The notes under the pieces were generated by a model. That model was not told the origin of the DNA. It saw only the letters and a list, made by a program, of their open reading frames with translations, and searched no databases. 64,000 nt of DNA from Brucella tritici. Its GTDB lineage: Bacteria > Pseudomonadota > Alphaproteobacteria > Rhizobiales > Rhizobiaceae. The stretch covers positions 186,001-250,000 of the forward strand of contig NZ_WBWA01000003.1 in NCBI RefSeq assembly GCF_008932295.1. Reading direction: 5' to 3'. The position numbers and the translations under genes were made by a program. The first letter of the stretch is position 1. The number at the start of each line of letters is the position of its first letter. Shown piece after piece: positions 15,840-24,900 of this stretch.

Positions 15840-16030
15840 CCGCGCAATTCATCACCCTGACTGCGGAAATTATCCAGCGCTATAGCCGTGCTGTCGAAGT
15901 GCGGCAGGCCAGTAGAACCGAAACAGTGATCGTGCCGCTCGCCTATGCAGATGTTGAACCGCGCGGCGCATCGGAATGCCAAATAACGATATGCCTCGCA
16001 TTGGCGGCGGAAATCGGATTGCAGCTATGA
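15836..16030 (+). CDS. Small phage protein, function unknown
   Basis: 64 residues with ATGA overlaps at both ends (start on the Topo VI-A-like stop, stop on the HNH start), which argues for real translation. The product begins MTAQFITLTAEIIQRYSRAV and looks like a small beta-alpha domain with no cysteine or membrane helix. I do not recognise it. Confidence 0.55.
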   Translation: MTAQFITLTAEIIQRYSRAVEVRQASRTETVIVPLAYADVEPRGASECQITICLALAAEIGLQL

Positions 16031-16527
16031 CCCCGCGCGATCTCGACCACTTCCAGAATTGGCTCGTGGACTGCGGGGCCGAAGTTTTGGCAACGACCTC
16101 ACCGTGGGAGATTTTGCGGGTGCGCACCAACCAAGGTTTTTTTGTCGTCCATTCTGACAAGCGCGGTCGGCAGACATGGCCGCAAGGGCTTTTAAGCATC
16201 GTTCGCGCCTACAACGAAAACCGGCCCCTTGGCCTCGCCGCTACCCGCAGAAAGCGCAAAAGCAGCAAATTGCGCCAAGAATACGGGGCATTGGTAAAGC
16301 GCGATGGCAACGGCTGTTTCTATTGCGGAATAGCTGTTGCGCCTCCGGGCGAGCCCGTGCCGTCCGGTTACGAAGCGACGACGGAACATTTGGTGTGCGT
16401 CGCTCACGGCGGACCCGACCACTTAAGCAACAAGTTCCTTGCGCACCGAGCCTGCAACGAACGTGCCGGGAACCTATCCGCACCGGAAAAAATCCTGATG
16501 CGCGAGCGTATGAGAGGGGGCGATTAA
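16027..16527 (+). CDS. HNH endonuclease-like protein
   Basis: 166 residues from the ATG overlapping the preceding stop. An N-terminal half (DLDHFQNWLVDCGAEV...) of unknown fold is followed by an HNH domain: CFYCG supplies the first zinc pair, TTEHLVCVAHGG carries the catalytic His region, and LAHRACNERAGN the H-x-x-x-C-N motif. The middle is basic (TRRKRKSSKLR). In the middle of an early recombination operon it is more likely a processing nuclease than a homing enzyme, but both are possible. Confidence 0.75.
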   Translation: MTPRDLDHFQNWLVDCGAEVLATTSPWEILRVRTNQGFFVVHSDKRGRQTWPQGLLSIVRAYNENRPLGLAATRRKRKSSKLRQEYGALVKRDGNGCFYCGIAVAPPGEPVPSGYEATTEHLVCVAHGGPDHLSNKFLAHRACNERAGNLSAPEKILMRERMRGGD

Positions 16528-17006
16528 TGCAGCTTGACGAATACGATTTGCACGACCAACGCGCCGCAATGGCCGTTCTGGACGCCGAACGCAAGGCGCG
16601 CGGGGTTCCCACGTCTGAAATCAAGAAGCGCCACGGCGTTTCAATGAACTCGGTTTATGCGTGGCGGGCGCACACCCGAACGCCGCACCTTCAACGTTTC
16701 GTATCTTTGGCAACTACGCTTGGGTTCGACGTCATCATGCGGAGGATAGCCGAACCGCGCGACGAATACGATCTTCGTGACCAAAGGGCCGCGATTGCGG
16801 TTTTGGATGCCGAGCGCAAGGCGCGCGATATGGCGCTAGGCGACATGGAAGACAAAAGCGGGGTCAGCGTGAACTCGGTTTATGCGTGGCGCTCATGCGT
16901 TCGGAGCCCCTTGCTTTGCAACGCCGTGGCCATCGCCGAAACCTTTGGCTTCGAAATTTTCATGCGTCGCCGACCGGAAGGCAAAAAGAGCGATGCCGCC
17001 GCGTGA
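16527..17006 (+). CDS. Internally duplicated HTH protein (fused dimer)
   Basis: 159 residues made of two copies of one domain, residues 4-73 and 79-148, with a repeat period of 75 residues. Both begin DEYDL-x-DQRAA, share VLDAERKAR, and contain a helix-turn-helix core GVS(M/V)NSVYAWR, then end LGFDVIMRR or FGFEIFMRR. The fold is like Cro/CI HTH domains, so one chain would carry two DNA-reading heads, a covalent dimer. TAATG couples it to the HNH gene. A regulator or DNA-architectural protein is likely. Confidence 0.7.
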   Translation: MQLDEYDLHDQRAAMAVLDAERKARGVPTSEIKKRHGVSMNSVYAWRAHTRTPHLQRFVSLATTLGFDVIMRRIAEPRDEYDLRDQRAAIAVLDAERKARDMALGDMEDKSGVSVNSVYAWRSCVRSPLLCNAVAIAETFGFEIFMRRRPEGKKSDAAA

Positions 17007-17223
17007 CGAACAGCACCGCCGCGAACGCGCCAAGCTGGCTCGCAAGGTCTTGGCGCAAGAGTTCATAGAATTTCGCGAGCAATACGCAATCGAGAGCAAG
17101 AGAACCGGGCGCAGCTTTGTCGACGCCCGGCTCCTACTGAACACCGGCTTAATGCTGATGGAGCTTGAGAGGGCCGGGTACATCGAAAGCTCAGGGACGG
17201 CCTACCGTCCCAAAGCCCGATAG
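16993..17223 (+). CDS. Small basic helical phage protein
   Basis: 76 residues from the ATG at 16993, overlapping the tandem-HTH gene by 14 bases. Helical and highly charged (PRDEQHRRERAKLARKVLAQ), ending in AYRPKAR. It lies 11 bases before the DnaN-like gene. No family recognised; nucleic-acid binding or clamp accessory roles would fit charge and place but are guesses. Confidence 0.55.
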   Translation: MPPRDEQHRRERAKLARKVLAQEFIEFREQYAIESKRTGRSFVDARLLLNTGLMLMELERAGYIESSGTAYRPKAR

Positions 17224-17234
17224 GAAGGTTTGTT

Positions 17235-18410
17235 ATGAGTAAATTCCCCATTGGAACACAGAACCGGGACTTTTTTGCAGGCGACTTGCCGCTCCCACTT
17301 TTCTCGGCCCTCATAAAGAAGCTGAAGCCTCATGTCGAGCGGTCGCATATCCCGGTTTTGAACTGCATTACAATTAAAATGTCAGGCACGATGTGCACCG
17401 TTTCGCATCACGGTCTAGACCGGGATATCGTGACCACCTTCGAAACAGATGCGCCCGGCAGCGGTCACGTAGTTATTCCGCTTACGCGCCTGACTGCATT
17501 CCTCGCCGCCGCCACCGGCCCGACGCTGACCATTCGAAAGGCCAAGGAAGCCGGGGCCGTCGCATTGACGGCTGGTCGACTGAATGCATCCATTGTTCCC
17601 CTTAGCGTTTCGGACTTGCCGGATATCTTTGATCTTAAGGGCCTTAAGCCAGTAAGGGCGTTCGACTTCGGAGAAGGAGTCCTAACCCATCTTCTGGACT
17701 TTGTTGCGCCATGTATATCAACCGAGGAAACGCGCTATTACCTCAATGGCGTCTGTTTGGAGCTTCTCGACGGCGAAGTCTTGGGCGTGGCAACGGACGG
17801 CCATCGCCTCGCCACTCGCAGTTTCAAGACCGTTGCCCCGCTTGAGGCGTGGGACCGGAATCCAATTATTCCGCGTGATACGATTTCAGCCGTTCGAAAG
17901 CTGGCGGCGAAGGCGGAAGGTCGAATTGAGTTTTTCGAGAAGAACCCGGACGCCGCCGCATTCTTCGTTTTGAAAACCGATGGCTGGACAATTAGAAGCC
18001 GGACCATAGACGGCACGTTCCCGGCTTGGCGGCGGGTCTGTCCTGACGGGGCCGTCACATTCGTTGAAATCAGCACTCTTGATATTAACCGCTTTGCGGC
18101 GGTCGCGAACGCCGGGGGCGGGAGTCCGTTCCAGCGCACCGCGCTTGCTGTTGAGGCCGCAGAGGGAGGAATCGAATTTGGATATACGGTTGAAGGAACC
18201 GACACATTTACAAGCTTCATCGACGCCAAGGTGACCGGCGAGCCGTTGCGCCGTTTCGGCGTCAAGATAAGCTATCTCGCTGCCATGGCTTCCATCTTCA
18301 AAAGCAAAACATTGAAGCTTCATTGCATCGACCCCGGCTCCGCTATTCGTATCACCGCGCCGGGATCGCCGGAGAACGAATTCGCAATCTTGATGCCGAT
18401 GCGCGTTTGA
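17235..18410 (+). CDS. Phage DnaN-like beta sliding clamp
   Basis: 391 residues, close to the length of cellular DnaN. Three-domain clamp signatures are visible: [13 protein letters not shown] near residue 80, [11 protein letters not shown] and [12 protein letters not shown] in the middle domain, FPAWRRVCP (cf. YPDYRRVLP) and the C-terminal ILMPMRV, which matches the MPMRL end that lines the peptide-binding pocket. A GGAAGG ribosome site precedes the ATG. It is a processivity factor distinct from the host clamp and is the last gene of the rightward operon, followed by two terminators. A clamp-binding pentamer ends the small protein at 11408-11662. Confidence 0.85.
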   Translation: MSKFPIGTQNRDFFAGDLPLPLFSALIKKLKPHVERSHIPVLNCITIKMSGTMCTVSHHGLDRDIVTTFETDAPGSGHVVIPLTRLTAFLAAATGPTLTIRKAKEAGAVALTAGRLNASIVPLSVSDLPDIFDLKGLKPVRAFDFGEGVLTHLLDFVAPCISTEETRYYLNGVCLELLDGEVLGVATDGHRLATRSFKTVAPLEAWDRNPIIPRDTISAVRKLAAKAEGRIEFFEKNPDAAAFFVLKTDGWTIRSRTIDGTFPAWRRVCPDGAVTFVEISTLDINRFAAVANAGGGSPFQRTALAVEAAEGGIEFGYTVEGTDTFTSFIDAKVTGEPLRRFGVKISYLAAMASIFKSKTLKLHCIDPGSAIRITAPGSPENEFAILMPMRV

Positions 18411-18412
18411 TA

Positions 18413-18435
18413 ATTCGGCCAAGACCGAATTTTTG
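18413..18435 (+). terminator. First terminator after the clamp gene
   Basis: Stem ATTCGG/CCGAAT (18413-18418, 18425-18430) followed by TTTTT, three bases after the stop codon. Confidence 0.7.
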
Positions 18436-18454
18436 ACAGTTAAAGAATCAAATT

Positions 18455-18478
18455 GCCCGCCACCGAGCGGGCTTTTTG
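18455..18478 (+). terminator. Second terminator, prophage right end
   Basis: Stem GCCCGC/GCGGGC (18455-18460, 18467-18472) followed by TTTTTGTT. With the hairpin at 18413 it forms a double stop that insulates the host chromosome from the rightward phage operon. Confidence 0.8.
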
Positions 18479-18613
18479 TTATCCACAGGGGGAATCGCCG
18501 CCTTGAAGAAAAAATGCGAAAGCTACCAGTGTGCTACCACGGCGGCGAAACAGCCGCGCAAGCGCTGGCAACGTCAGCGCCAAATTATGTAGGAAAATCA
18601 ACTAGTAAGGAAA
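18479..18613. other. Prophage-host junction region
   Basis: About 135 bases between the last terminator and the tRNA 3' end. No gene is supported. The right attachment site should lie here or within the tRNA 3' end at 18614. An open frame running into the tRNA on the plus strand is an artefact. Confidence 0.4.
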
Positions 18614-18690
18614 TGGCGCACCCGAAAGGATTCGAACCTCTGACCCCCAGATTCGTAGTCTGGTGCTCTATCCAGCTGAGCTACGGGTGC
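18614..18690 (-). tRNA. tRNA-Arg (anticodon ACG)
   Basis: 77 bases read on the minus strand starting GCACCCGTAGCTCAGC. The acceptor stem GCACCCG pairs with CGGGTGC. The anticodon arm CCAGA-CTACGAA-TCTGG carries ACG. The T arm contains GGTTCGAATCC, and a CCA end is encoded (18614-18616). Its 3' end faces the prophage, so it is the probable integration site. Confidence 0.95.
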
Positions 18691-18851
18691 TTGCCTTGTG
18701 TGCCGCTCGCTGCGGCGATGGGCGGTTGATAATCGGACAGATCGCTAAATGCAAGCGTCTTCTTAGAAAAAAATGTGGTTCTGTGAAGATTTCTTGTCAG
18801 GCCCCGCATTTCCGGGCTTTTCGGTCGCAAGCTGGTGCAACGGCAGATTGC
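18691..18851. other. Intergenic region, no gene seen
   Basis: 161 bases between the tRNA 5' end and the histidine-kinase stop codon. It should contain the tRNA promoter. I see no reliable frame or strong terminator. Confidence 0.4.
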
Positions 18852-20405
18852 CTAGGCGTTTTCTTCGGTGCGCTGGTTGTTGCGGTCCTCGCGTTGCATC
18901 GGCAAATCAGGGATGCGAATCTCGAAATGCGCTCCAACGGGACGGTCTTCACGAAGCTCGATTGTTCCACCATGCGCGCGGATCAGTTCTTGCGCGATGG
19001 CCAGTCCGAGGCCAGTACCGTCACTGCGGGTCGATCCCTTGAAAGCCGTGAAAAGATTGTCACGCGCCTTTTGCGGCAGACCGGGACCGGTATCCTCGAC
19101 GCCGATGATCGCAGTTGTCCCGATTCTTCCGGCAGAAATCGTCAATCGCTTCACGGTCGCGACATCATTGGTCTGGTCACGCTCCATCGCCTGAACGGAA
19201 TTGCGGCACAGATTGCTCAGGACGCGGAATAGCTGTTCCGAATCGACATTCAGCTCGAAGTCCTCCGGAACGAGATTCTCGAACTCGATGCTGTTCTCTG
19301 AATTGGGGCTCAAGGTTTCCCGTACGTCCGAGATAATCGTGTGCAGGAGGACCCGGCGCGGGCGCGGTGGCGCTTCTTGCGAGCGGCCATAGGCCATGAC
19401 GCTTTCGGAATAGCTGATCGCGCGGCTGAGAGTACGAATGAGCTTGGGCGCAAACCGCTGCACCATCGGGTCTTCGGTATCAGCAAGCCTGTCCGACATC
19501 AATTGCGCGGAAGCCAGAATATTGCGCATGTCATGGTTGATTTTGGAAACGGCCAGACCGAGATCGGCCAGATGTTTCTGTTCCTTGAGCGTACGCTGAA
19601 GGTCGCTTTGAATATGGGATATCTGGCGCTGGGCAACGCCGAACTCATCCTTGCGGTTTTCGGGCACGAGGATAAGCGCGGGATTGTCCGGGGATGAGGC
19701 GAAATCGATCATGTTGCGATGCATGATACGCACTGGCCGCAGAAGCATTTCGTGAATGATCAGATAGATCAGGCTTGCCGCGATCACGGAAATGATGAGC
19801 GAGATAAAAGTCACGTTGCGCGCATAGATGAGCATGGCATGGCGAAGCGGCGCGTCCGAAGTCACGATTTCAATGATACGATCCGGAGAGCCGTTCGGTG
19901 AAACGGAACCGTAGATTCGCAGTGTTCTGTCTCCACCGTTGAACAGTGTTCCGAATGCGTCCCATATCGCAGCCGCTTCGCTGATATTGTTAAGATCGAT
20001 AACCTGATCGATCTTGCCGGGAACTTCCGACATGGCAAGCAGACGCGAGGCACCGGCTTCACGCATGGCGATAGCCTTGGTACCGGTCGCCAGAAGGACC
20101 TTGTCCTGAACGTCGCGCGGCACGTCCATGTTGCCGCCAGCAGCAAGAACCTCGCTGACAGCGCCCACGGTATCGAGGCGCGAGCTCATCCAGCGCACGC
20201 GCATATTGGCGACGGACGGTACAAAGATCAGAACTTCGGTAATCAGCACGGCAAGGGCGGTCAGCAGCAGCAGCTTGCTTGAAAGCCGGTTACGCCAGGG
20301 TAGCCGTGTAAATTGCGTTGGAGAGAGCCGTTCAACGGTCGCAGTCTGAGAGGCCGCTTCAGGGGAAGGGGCGCCCGTATCTGTGGTCTTTTCAACAACC
20401 GCCAT
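18852..20405 (-). CDS. Membrane sensor histidine kinase
   Basis: 517 residues from the ATG at 20405. Two transmembrane helices (LLLLTALAVLITEVLIFV and FISLIISVIAASLIYLII) enclose a periplasmic sensor region of roughly 170 residues. A HAMP-like linker leads to the H box KINHDMRN, the N box NLCRNSVQAM, and the G boxes VEDTGPGLP and GTGLGLAIA. It should autophosphorylate on the H-box histidine. No response regulator gene is in the window, so it is an orphan or signals at a distance. A TTG at 20537 would add 44 residues; the ATG has GGAAG upstream and is preferred. It is divergent from the RND operon. Confidence 0.85.
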   Translation of the reverse strand: MAVVEKTTDTGAPSPEAASQTATVERLSPTQFTRLPWRNRLSSKLLLLTALAVLITEVLIFVPSVANMRVRWMSSRLDTVGAVSEVLAAGGNMDVPRDVQDKVLLATGTKAIAMREAGASRLLAMSEVPGKIDQVIDLNNISEAAAIWDAFGTLFNGGDRTLRIYGSVSPNGSPDRIIEIVTSDAPLRHAMLIYARNVTFISLIISVIAASLIYLIIHEMLLRPVRIMHRNMIDFASSPDNPALILVPENRKDEFGVAQRQISHIQSDLQRTLKEQKHLADLGLAVSKINHDMRNILASAQLMSDRLADTEDPMVQRFAPKLIRTLSRAISYSESVMAYGRSQEAPPRPRRVLLHTIISDVRETLSPNSENSIEFENLVPEDFELNVDSEQLFRVLSNLCRNSVQAMERDQTNDVATVKRLTISAGRIGTTAIIGVEDTGPGLPQKARDNLFTAFKGSTRSDGTGLGLAIAQELIRAHGGTIELREDRPVGAHFEIRIPDLPMQREDRNNQRTEENA

Positions 20406-20784
20406 AGCCTGCTTCCAATTCGAGGCGAACCGGCCCAATTGCCGCGGTGCCTCAACCGGTGTGCCGTCGAAACGCAATTCATAAAGGTAGCCTCCTATAT
20501 ATGGAGCCGAACGATAAATCCAACGGCCTTTGTTCAATCGGTTAAGAACGCATTCGTTTATGCGAACTTGCAGCGTAGCATTACCGAAATTTAACTCGAC
20601 GCCTTAAGATCGTGTGTGCAAAGTCTTGGGCGGAAAAATCCATGCATCCTCATGGGATGCGTGATTTGCGCAATGTGAAGGCAATCATCATTCTGATACT
20701 ATTTGCTGGCATTTTCCGCGTCCGACATAATGGTTTCGAATACGAGGTCCGTCAGGGTGACGGTAAACCTTGCCGGAGAGCTGA
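20406..20784. promoter_or_regulatory. Divergent promoter region of histidine kinase and RND operon
   Basis: 379 bases (less if the kinase starts at 20537). It must hold promoters for both genes. A small GCATCC/GGATGC hairpin at about 20644-20660 is the only clear structure. No recognised operator was seen. Confidence 0.35.
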
Positions 20785-21912
20785 ATGAAATCCTGGAAGC
20801 AGATTGCCTTGTGCCTGCTCATAGCTGCAGTCGCCGTTGGCAGCTGGTATGCATATAAGAACAAGACCGATGTGGTGAAAGCCGCAGCAACAGGCGGAGA
20901 AGCGCCCAAAAGCGGCGGCGGACGATCTGCGCCGCTCGTTGTTGTCGAGGCTGCTGGCGAAGAGACAATCAACAACCGTTTGACGGCTATCGGTTCGGCA
21001 CGGGCTCTCAGCACCGTGTCGATAACGCCATATTCCAGCGGTTACATGACGAAGCTCTACGTCAAGGCTGGCGACGGCGTGAAGGAGGGTGACCCGGTTG
21101 CGGAGCTCGATGCCGAGACTGAGAAGATCGCTGTCGCGAAAGCCCAGACCGCGCTGAAGGATGCGCAGACAACCCGCCAGCGCATCGCAAAATTGCGGGC
21201 GACGAACACGGCAACGGAAGTCCAGGTGGTCGAAACTGAACTGGCAGTCGCCAATGCACAGCTCGTTTTGCAGGACGCTCAGCTCGCATTGAGCCGCCGC
21301 ACGGTTCGCGCGCCAATCACCGGTATTGTCGGTATCCTTCCTGTCAATGTGGGTAACTACGTTACCGCGCAGACCTCTATCGGACGCATCGACGACCGGT
21401 CGAAAGTGCTGATCGATATATGGGTGCCGGAGCGTTTTGCGCCGCAAATCAAGGTTGGCCAGCCGTTGACTGCGGAATCGACAGCTTTCCCCGGAGAGAC
21501 CTATAGCGGCGAGATCAACGCGGTTGACAACATGCTGGATGAGGCCAGCCGCACGCTGCATGTTCGTGCTGAAGTGCCGAATACGCAGGATCGCCTGCGC
21601 GCAGGCATGTCGTTCTCCGTCACAGTTCTGTTTCCGGGGGATCGCTACCCTTCGGTCGATCCGCTTGCCATTCAGTGGGGAGCGGACGGTTCCTATGTCT
21701 GGCGCGTTGAAAACGGTGTCGCCAAGAAAATTGACGCTCGCATCGTTCAGCGCAATTCAACCAACATTCTGATCGATGGCGCGGTGAAGCAGGGCGACAT
21801 GATCGTTACGCAGGGCGTTCAAACCGTGCGGGACGATGCGCCCGTACGCGTAAAGGACGAGCAGGGTACAGCACTCGCCGATCCTGCCTCGGTAAAACCT
21901 GCTGCAGGATGA
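20785..21912 (+). CDS. RND efflux periplasmic adaptor (membrane fusion protein)
   Basis: 375 residues. One N-terminal membrane helix or uncleaved signal (MKSWKQIALCLLIAAVAVGSW), then the lipoyl half VTPYSS-like segment, an alpha hairpin (about 110-155, EKIAVAKAQTALKDAQTTRQR), the returning lipoyl strand RTVRAPITGIVG, a beta-barrel domain and a C-terminal membrane-proximal domain. It links the inner-membrane pump to a TolC-like channel in the periplasm. GGAGAG lies eight bases before the ATG. It is followed by the pump gene and is probably co-transcribed with it. The order suggests a bepFG-type pair of Brucella, but the identification is tentative. Confidence 0.85.
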   Translation: MKSWKQIALCLLIAAVAVGSWYAYKNKTDVVKAAATGGEAPKSGGGRSAPLVVVEAAGEETINNRLTAIGSARALSTVSITPYSSGYMTKLYVKAGDGVKEGDPVAELDAETEKIAVAKAQTALKDAQTTRQRIAKLRATNTATEVQVVETELAVANAQLVLQDAQLALSRRTVRAPITGIVGILPVNVGNYVTAQTSIGRIDDRSKVLIDIWVPERFAPQIKVGQPLTAESTAFPGETYSGEINAVDNMLDEASRTLHVRAEVPNTQDRLRAGMSFSVTVLFPGDRYPSVDPLAIQWGADGSYVWRVENGVAKKIDARIVQRNSTNILIDGAVKQGDMIVTQGVQTVRDDAPVRVKDEQGTALADPASVKPAAG

Positions 21913-21922
21913 GGGTAAACGC

Positions 21923-24900
21923 GTGACAAGTCACAACTCCCCATCCGGTAACGGCGGATCGACGGCACTTTTCATCCGTCGCCCGGTGTTTGCTTTCGTC
22001 ATCAATGTTCTGATTGTCGTCGCGGGTCTTGCAGCCTTCACGGGTGTCGATATTCGCGAACTGCCGGACGTTGACCGTCCTGTCGTAACAATCAGCACGG
22101 ATTTCAGTGGTGCATCCGCTGAAACCATTGACCGTCAGTTGACTCAGGTTCTCGAAAACGCTGTCGCGCGTGTTTCGGGCGTGAAGTCTATTTCTTCGAC
22201 ATCGTCGTTTGAACGCAGCCGTGTCACGGTGGAGTTTAACGACGGTGTGGACCTCAATGTTGCAGCCGCCGATATGCGCGACGCGATTTCCCGTGTCGCC
22301 AATGACGTGCCGGAAGAGGCAGATCCGTCACGTATCATCAAGGCGGATTCCAATGCCGATCCGGTGATGCGTCTGGCAGTTACGTCCGACACCATGTCGG
22401 TCGATGACATGACGGTGCTGGTCGAAGACCAGATACAGGATATCCTGTCCGCGGTTCCGGGTGTTGCTGACGTCCAGATCAACGGTGACCGCGACAAGAT
22501 TTTCCGTATCGATATCAATCAGGCGCGCCTTGCAAGCTACGGTCTGACCATCGCCGATATAAGCTCGGCGCTGTCCTCCATGGGGCTGGACGCTCCGGCC
22601 GGCTCCTTGCGCAGCGCCGATCAGTCCATCGTTGTCCGTGCTACGGCAAATCTGGAAAAGCCCGAGGATTTCGAGAACGTCTACATCAACGGACGCACGC
22701 AAATTCGCGATGTCGCAACCGTTACGCTTGGGCCGGATGTCGAGAGCTCGGCAGTTCGTTCCAATGGCAAGACGGCAATTGGTCTCGGCATCGTGCGTCA
22801 GGCACAGTCGAATACGCTCGATATCTCGGAGGGTATTCGCGCAGCGGTTGCCAATCTGCAGAAGACTTTGCCCGAGGGCGTCAATATTGCCGTTACCAGC
22901 GATGACGCGAATTTCATCAATGGTGCAATCCACGAGGTGGAAATCGCGCTGATCGCATCGGTGATTATCGTCATTGCGATCATCTTCATGTTCCTGTGGG
23001 ATATACGCGCCACGCTCATCCCGGCCTTGTCGATGCCCGTCGCGCTCATTGGTACAATCGCAGCCATCTATCTGGCGGGCTTCTCGGTCAATATTCTCAC
23101 CCTTCTGGCTTTGGTGCTCGCCACAGGTCTCGTGGTGGATGATGCCATCGTGGTGCTTGAAAACGTTGTCCGGCGACGCAATCAGGGCATGGGTCCGCGC
23201 GCTGCGGCAGTGCTTGGCACACAGGAAGTCTTCTTTGCCGTTATCGCTACCACGCTGACTTTGGCGGCAGTCTTTGTTCCCATTTCGTTTTTGCCGGGGC
23301 AGGCGGGTGGCCTGTTCCGTGAATTCGGTTTCGTGCTGGCGATTGCAGTTCTTCTGTCGTCAGTTGTAGCGCTGACGCTTTGTCCGATGCTTGCTTCTCG
23401 TTTCCTCAAGGAAGGAAGTGGGGAAGATGGCGGCCACGGTCCGCTTTTCCTGCGTCGTATCGGCGGCGGGCTCGCGAGCTTTTATAAAAAGACGCTGCAC
23501 ATCTGTCTGTCGGCACCGTTTGTTGTTGTGCTCGTGGCTGCGCTTTTCGCAGGCGCATCCTTTATCGGCTACGGCCTGATCCGTCAGGAACTGACGCCCT
23601 CGGAAGATCGCGCCGTTGCACTGCTGCGTATCAATGGGCCGCAGGGCATCAGTGTGGAGTTCCTCCAGTCACAGCTCGACAAGATCGAAGAGGCAGTCCA
23701 GCCTCTGCGCGATAGCGGTGAAATCACCACTACCTATGCCATCGCAGGCTCCGGCGGATCGTCCAATAACGGTTTTGTCGTTCTGACATTGGCACCGTGG
23801 AAGGAACGCGCACGCAGCCAGCAGGAAATCATGGCTGACATTACCGAGCGCATCAAAGGCATAACGGCAGTGCGTATCTTTACCACCCAGCCGAACAGCC
23901 TTGGTATTCGCGGTGCGGGTAATGGCTTGCAGTTTGCCATAGTCGGCAGCGACTATGCCAAGCTACAGCCTGCTGCCCAGGCGGTCGTTGCCGCGCTGGA
24001 AAAGGATCCGCGCTTTGTCCAGCCGCGACTTTCTGTGGAGCCGACCCAGCCGCAGCTTTCCGTCGAGATTAATCGCGAACGAGCCTCCGATCTCGGTATC
24101 GACATCACCGGGCTTGCGAATGCCGTGCAGTCGGTACTCGATGGTCGCAAGATCGGATCGGTCTATGTAGGGGATCGCAGTTTCGATGTGAAACTCGTTG
24201 CCACTACAAATCCGATCAACGATCCGACCGATCTTGAGAATGTATTCATGAAGACGACAGACGGTCGCTACGTACCGATGTCGTCCATCGCGACAGTTGT
24301 TGAGAAAGCTGTCCCGCCACAGCTCAATCGCGAGACGCGCCAGCGTTCGGTCTCGATAACGACAAATCTGCGTGACGATTTTGCCTTGGGCGACGCCTAT
24401 AAGGCCGCACAGGAAATCGCAGCACCTTTGTTGCCTCCGGGAAGCCATATCATTCCGCTGGCGGAAGCTTCGACGCTCAGCGAAACATCAAGCGGCCTGG
24501 CAATGGTGTTCGGTTTTGCCATCATCATCATTCTTCTGGTGCTGGCAGCGCAGTTTGAAAGCTTTGTCAGTGCGCTGATCGTGATGGCGACGGTTCCTCT
24601 TGGGCTTGGTTGTGCCGTTTTTGCCATGCTGCTCACCGGCACAAGCCTGAACGTCTACAGCCAGATCGGCCTCGTGCTTCTGGTCGGCATCATGGCCAAG
24701 AACGGTATCCTGATTGTCGAATTCGCGGATCAATTGCGCGATAAGGGCTTGAGCGTTCGCGAAGCAATCGAGGAAGCGTCCAACATTCGTCTTCGCCCTG
24801 TCTGCATGACGATGATCTGCGCCGTGCTTGGCGGTGTGCCGCTGATTTTAGCAAGCGGCGCCGGTGCTGAAGCCCGTGTGGCTCTGGGTTGGGTCATTGT

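Larger units (their letters stand above)
1..18613. mobile_element. Right part of a temperate prophage ending at tRNA-Arg
   Basis: This block holds tail-fibre, replication, recombination and CI-like repressor genes in two divergent operons and stops at the 3' end of a tRNA-Arg gene, the classical site for tyrosine-integrase insertion. No integrase, portal, terminase or capsid gene is visible, so the prophage must continue left of base 1. No second copy of the tRNA 3' end occurs inside the window, so attL is also outside. The exact right edge is inferred from the tRNA. The status of the omp gene at 1-612 (phage cargo or host) cannot be settled here. Confidence 0.85.

Noticed and set aside
18433-18729. 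Plus-strand open frame reading through the tRNA-Arg gene
   Set aside because: It starts with TTG inside a terminator region and its sequence [14 protein letters not shown] is the usual artefact of translating a tRNA complement.
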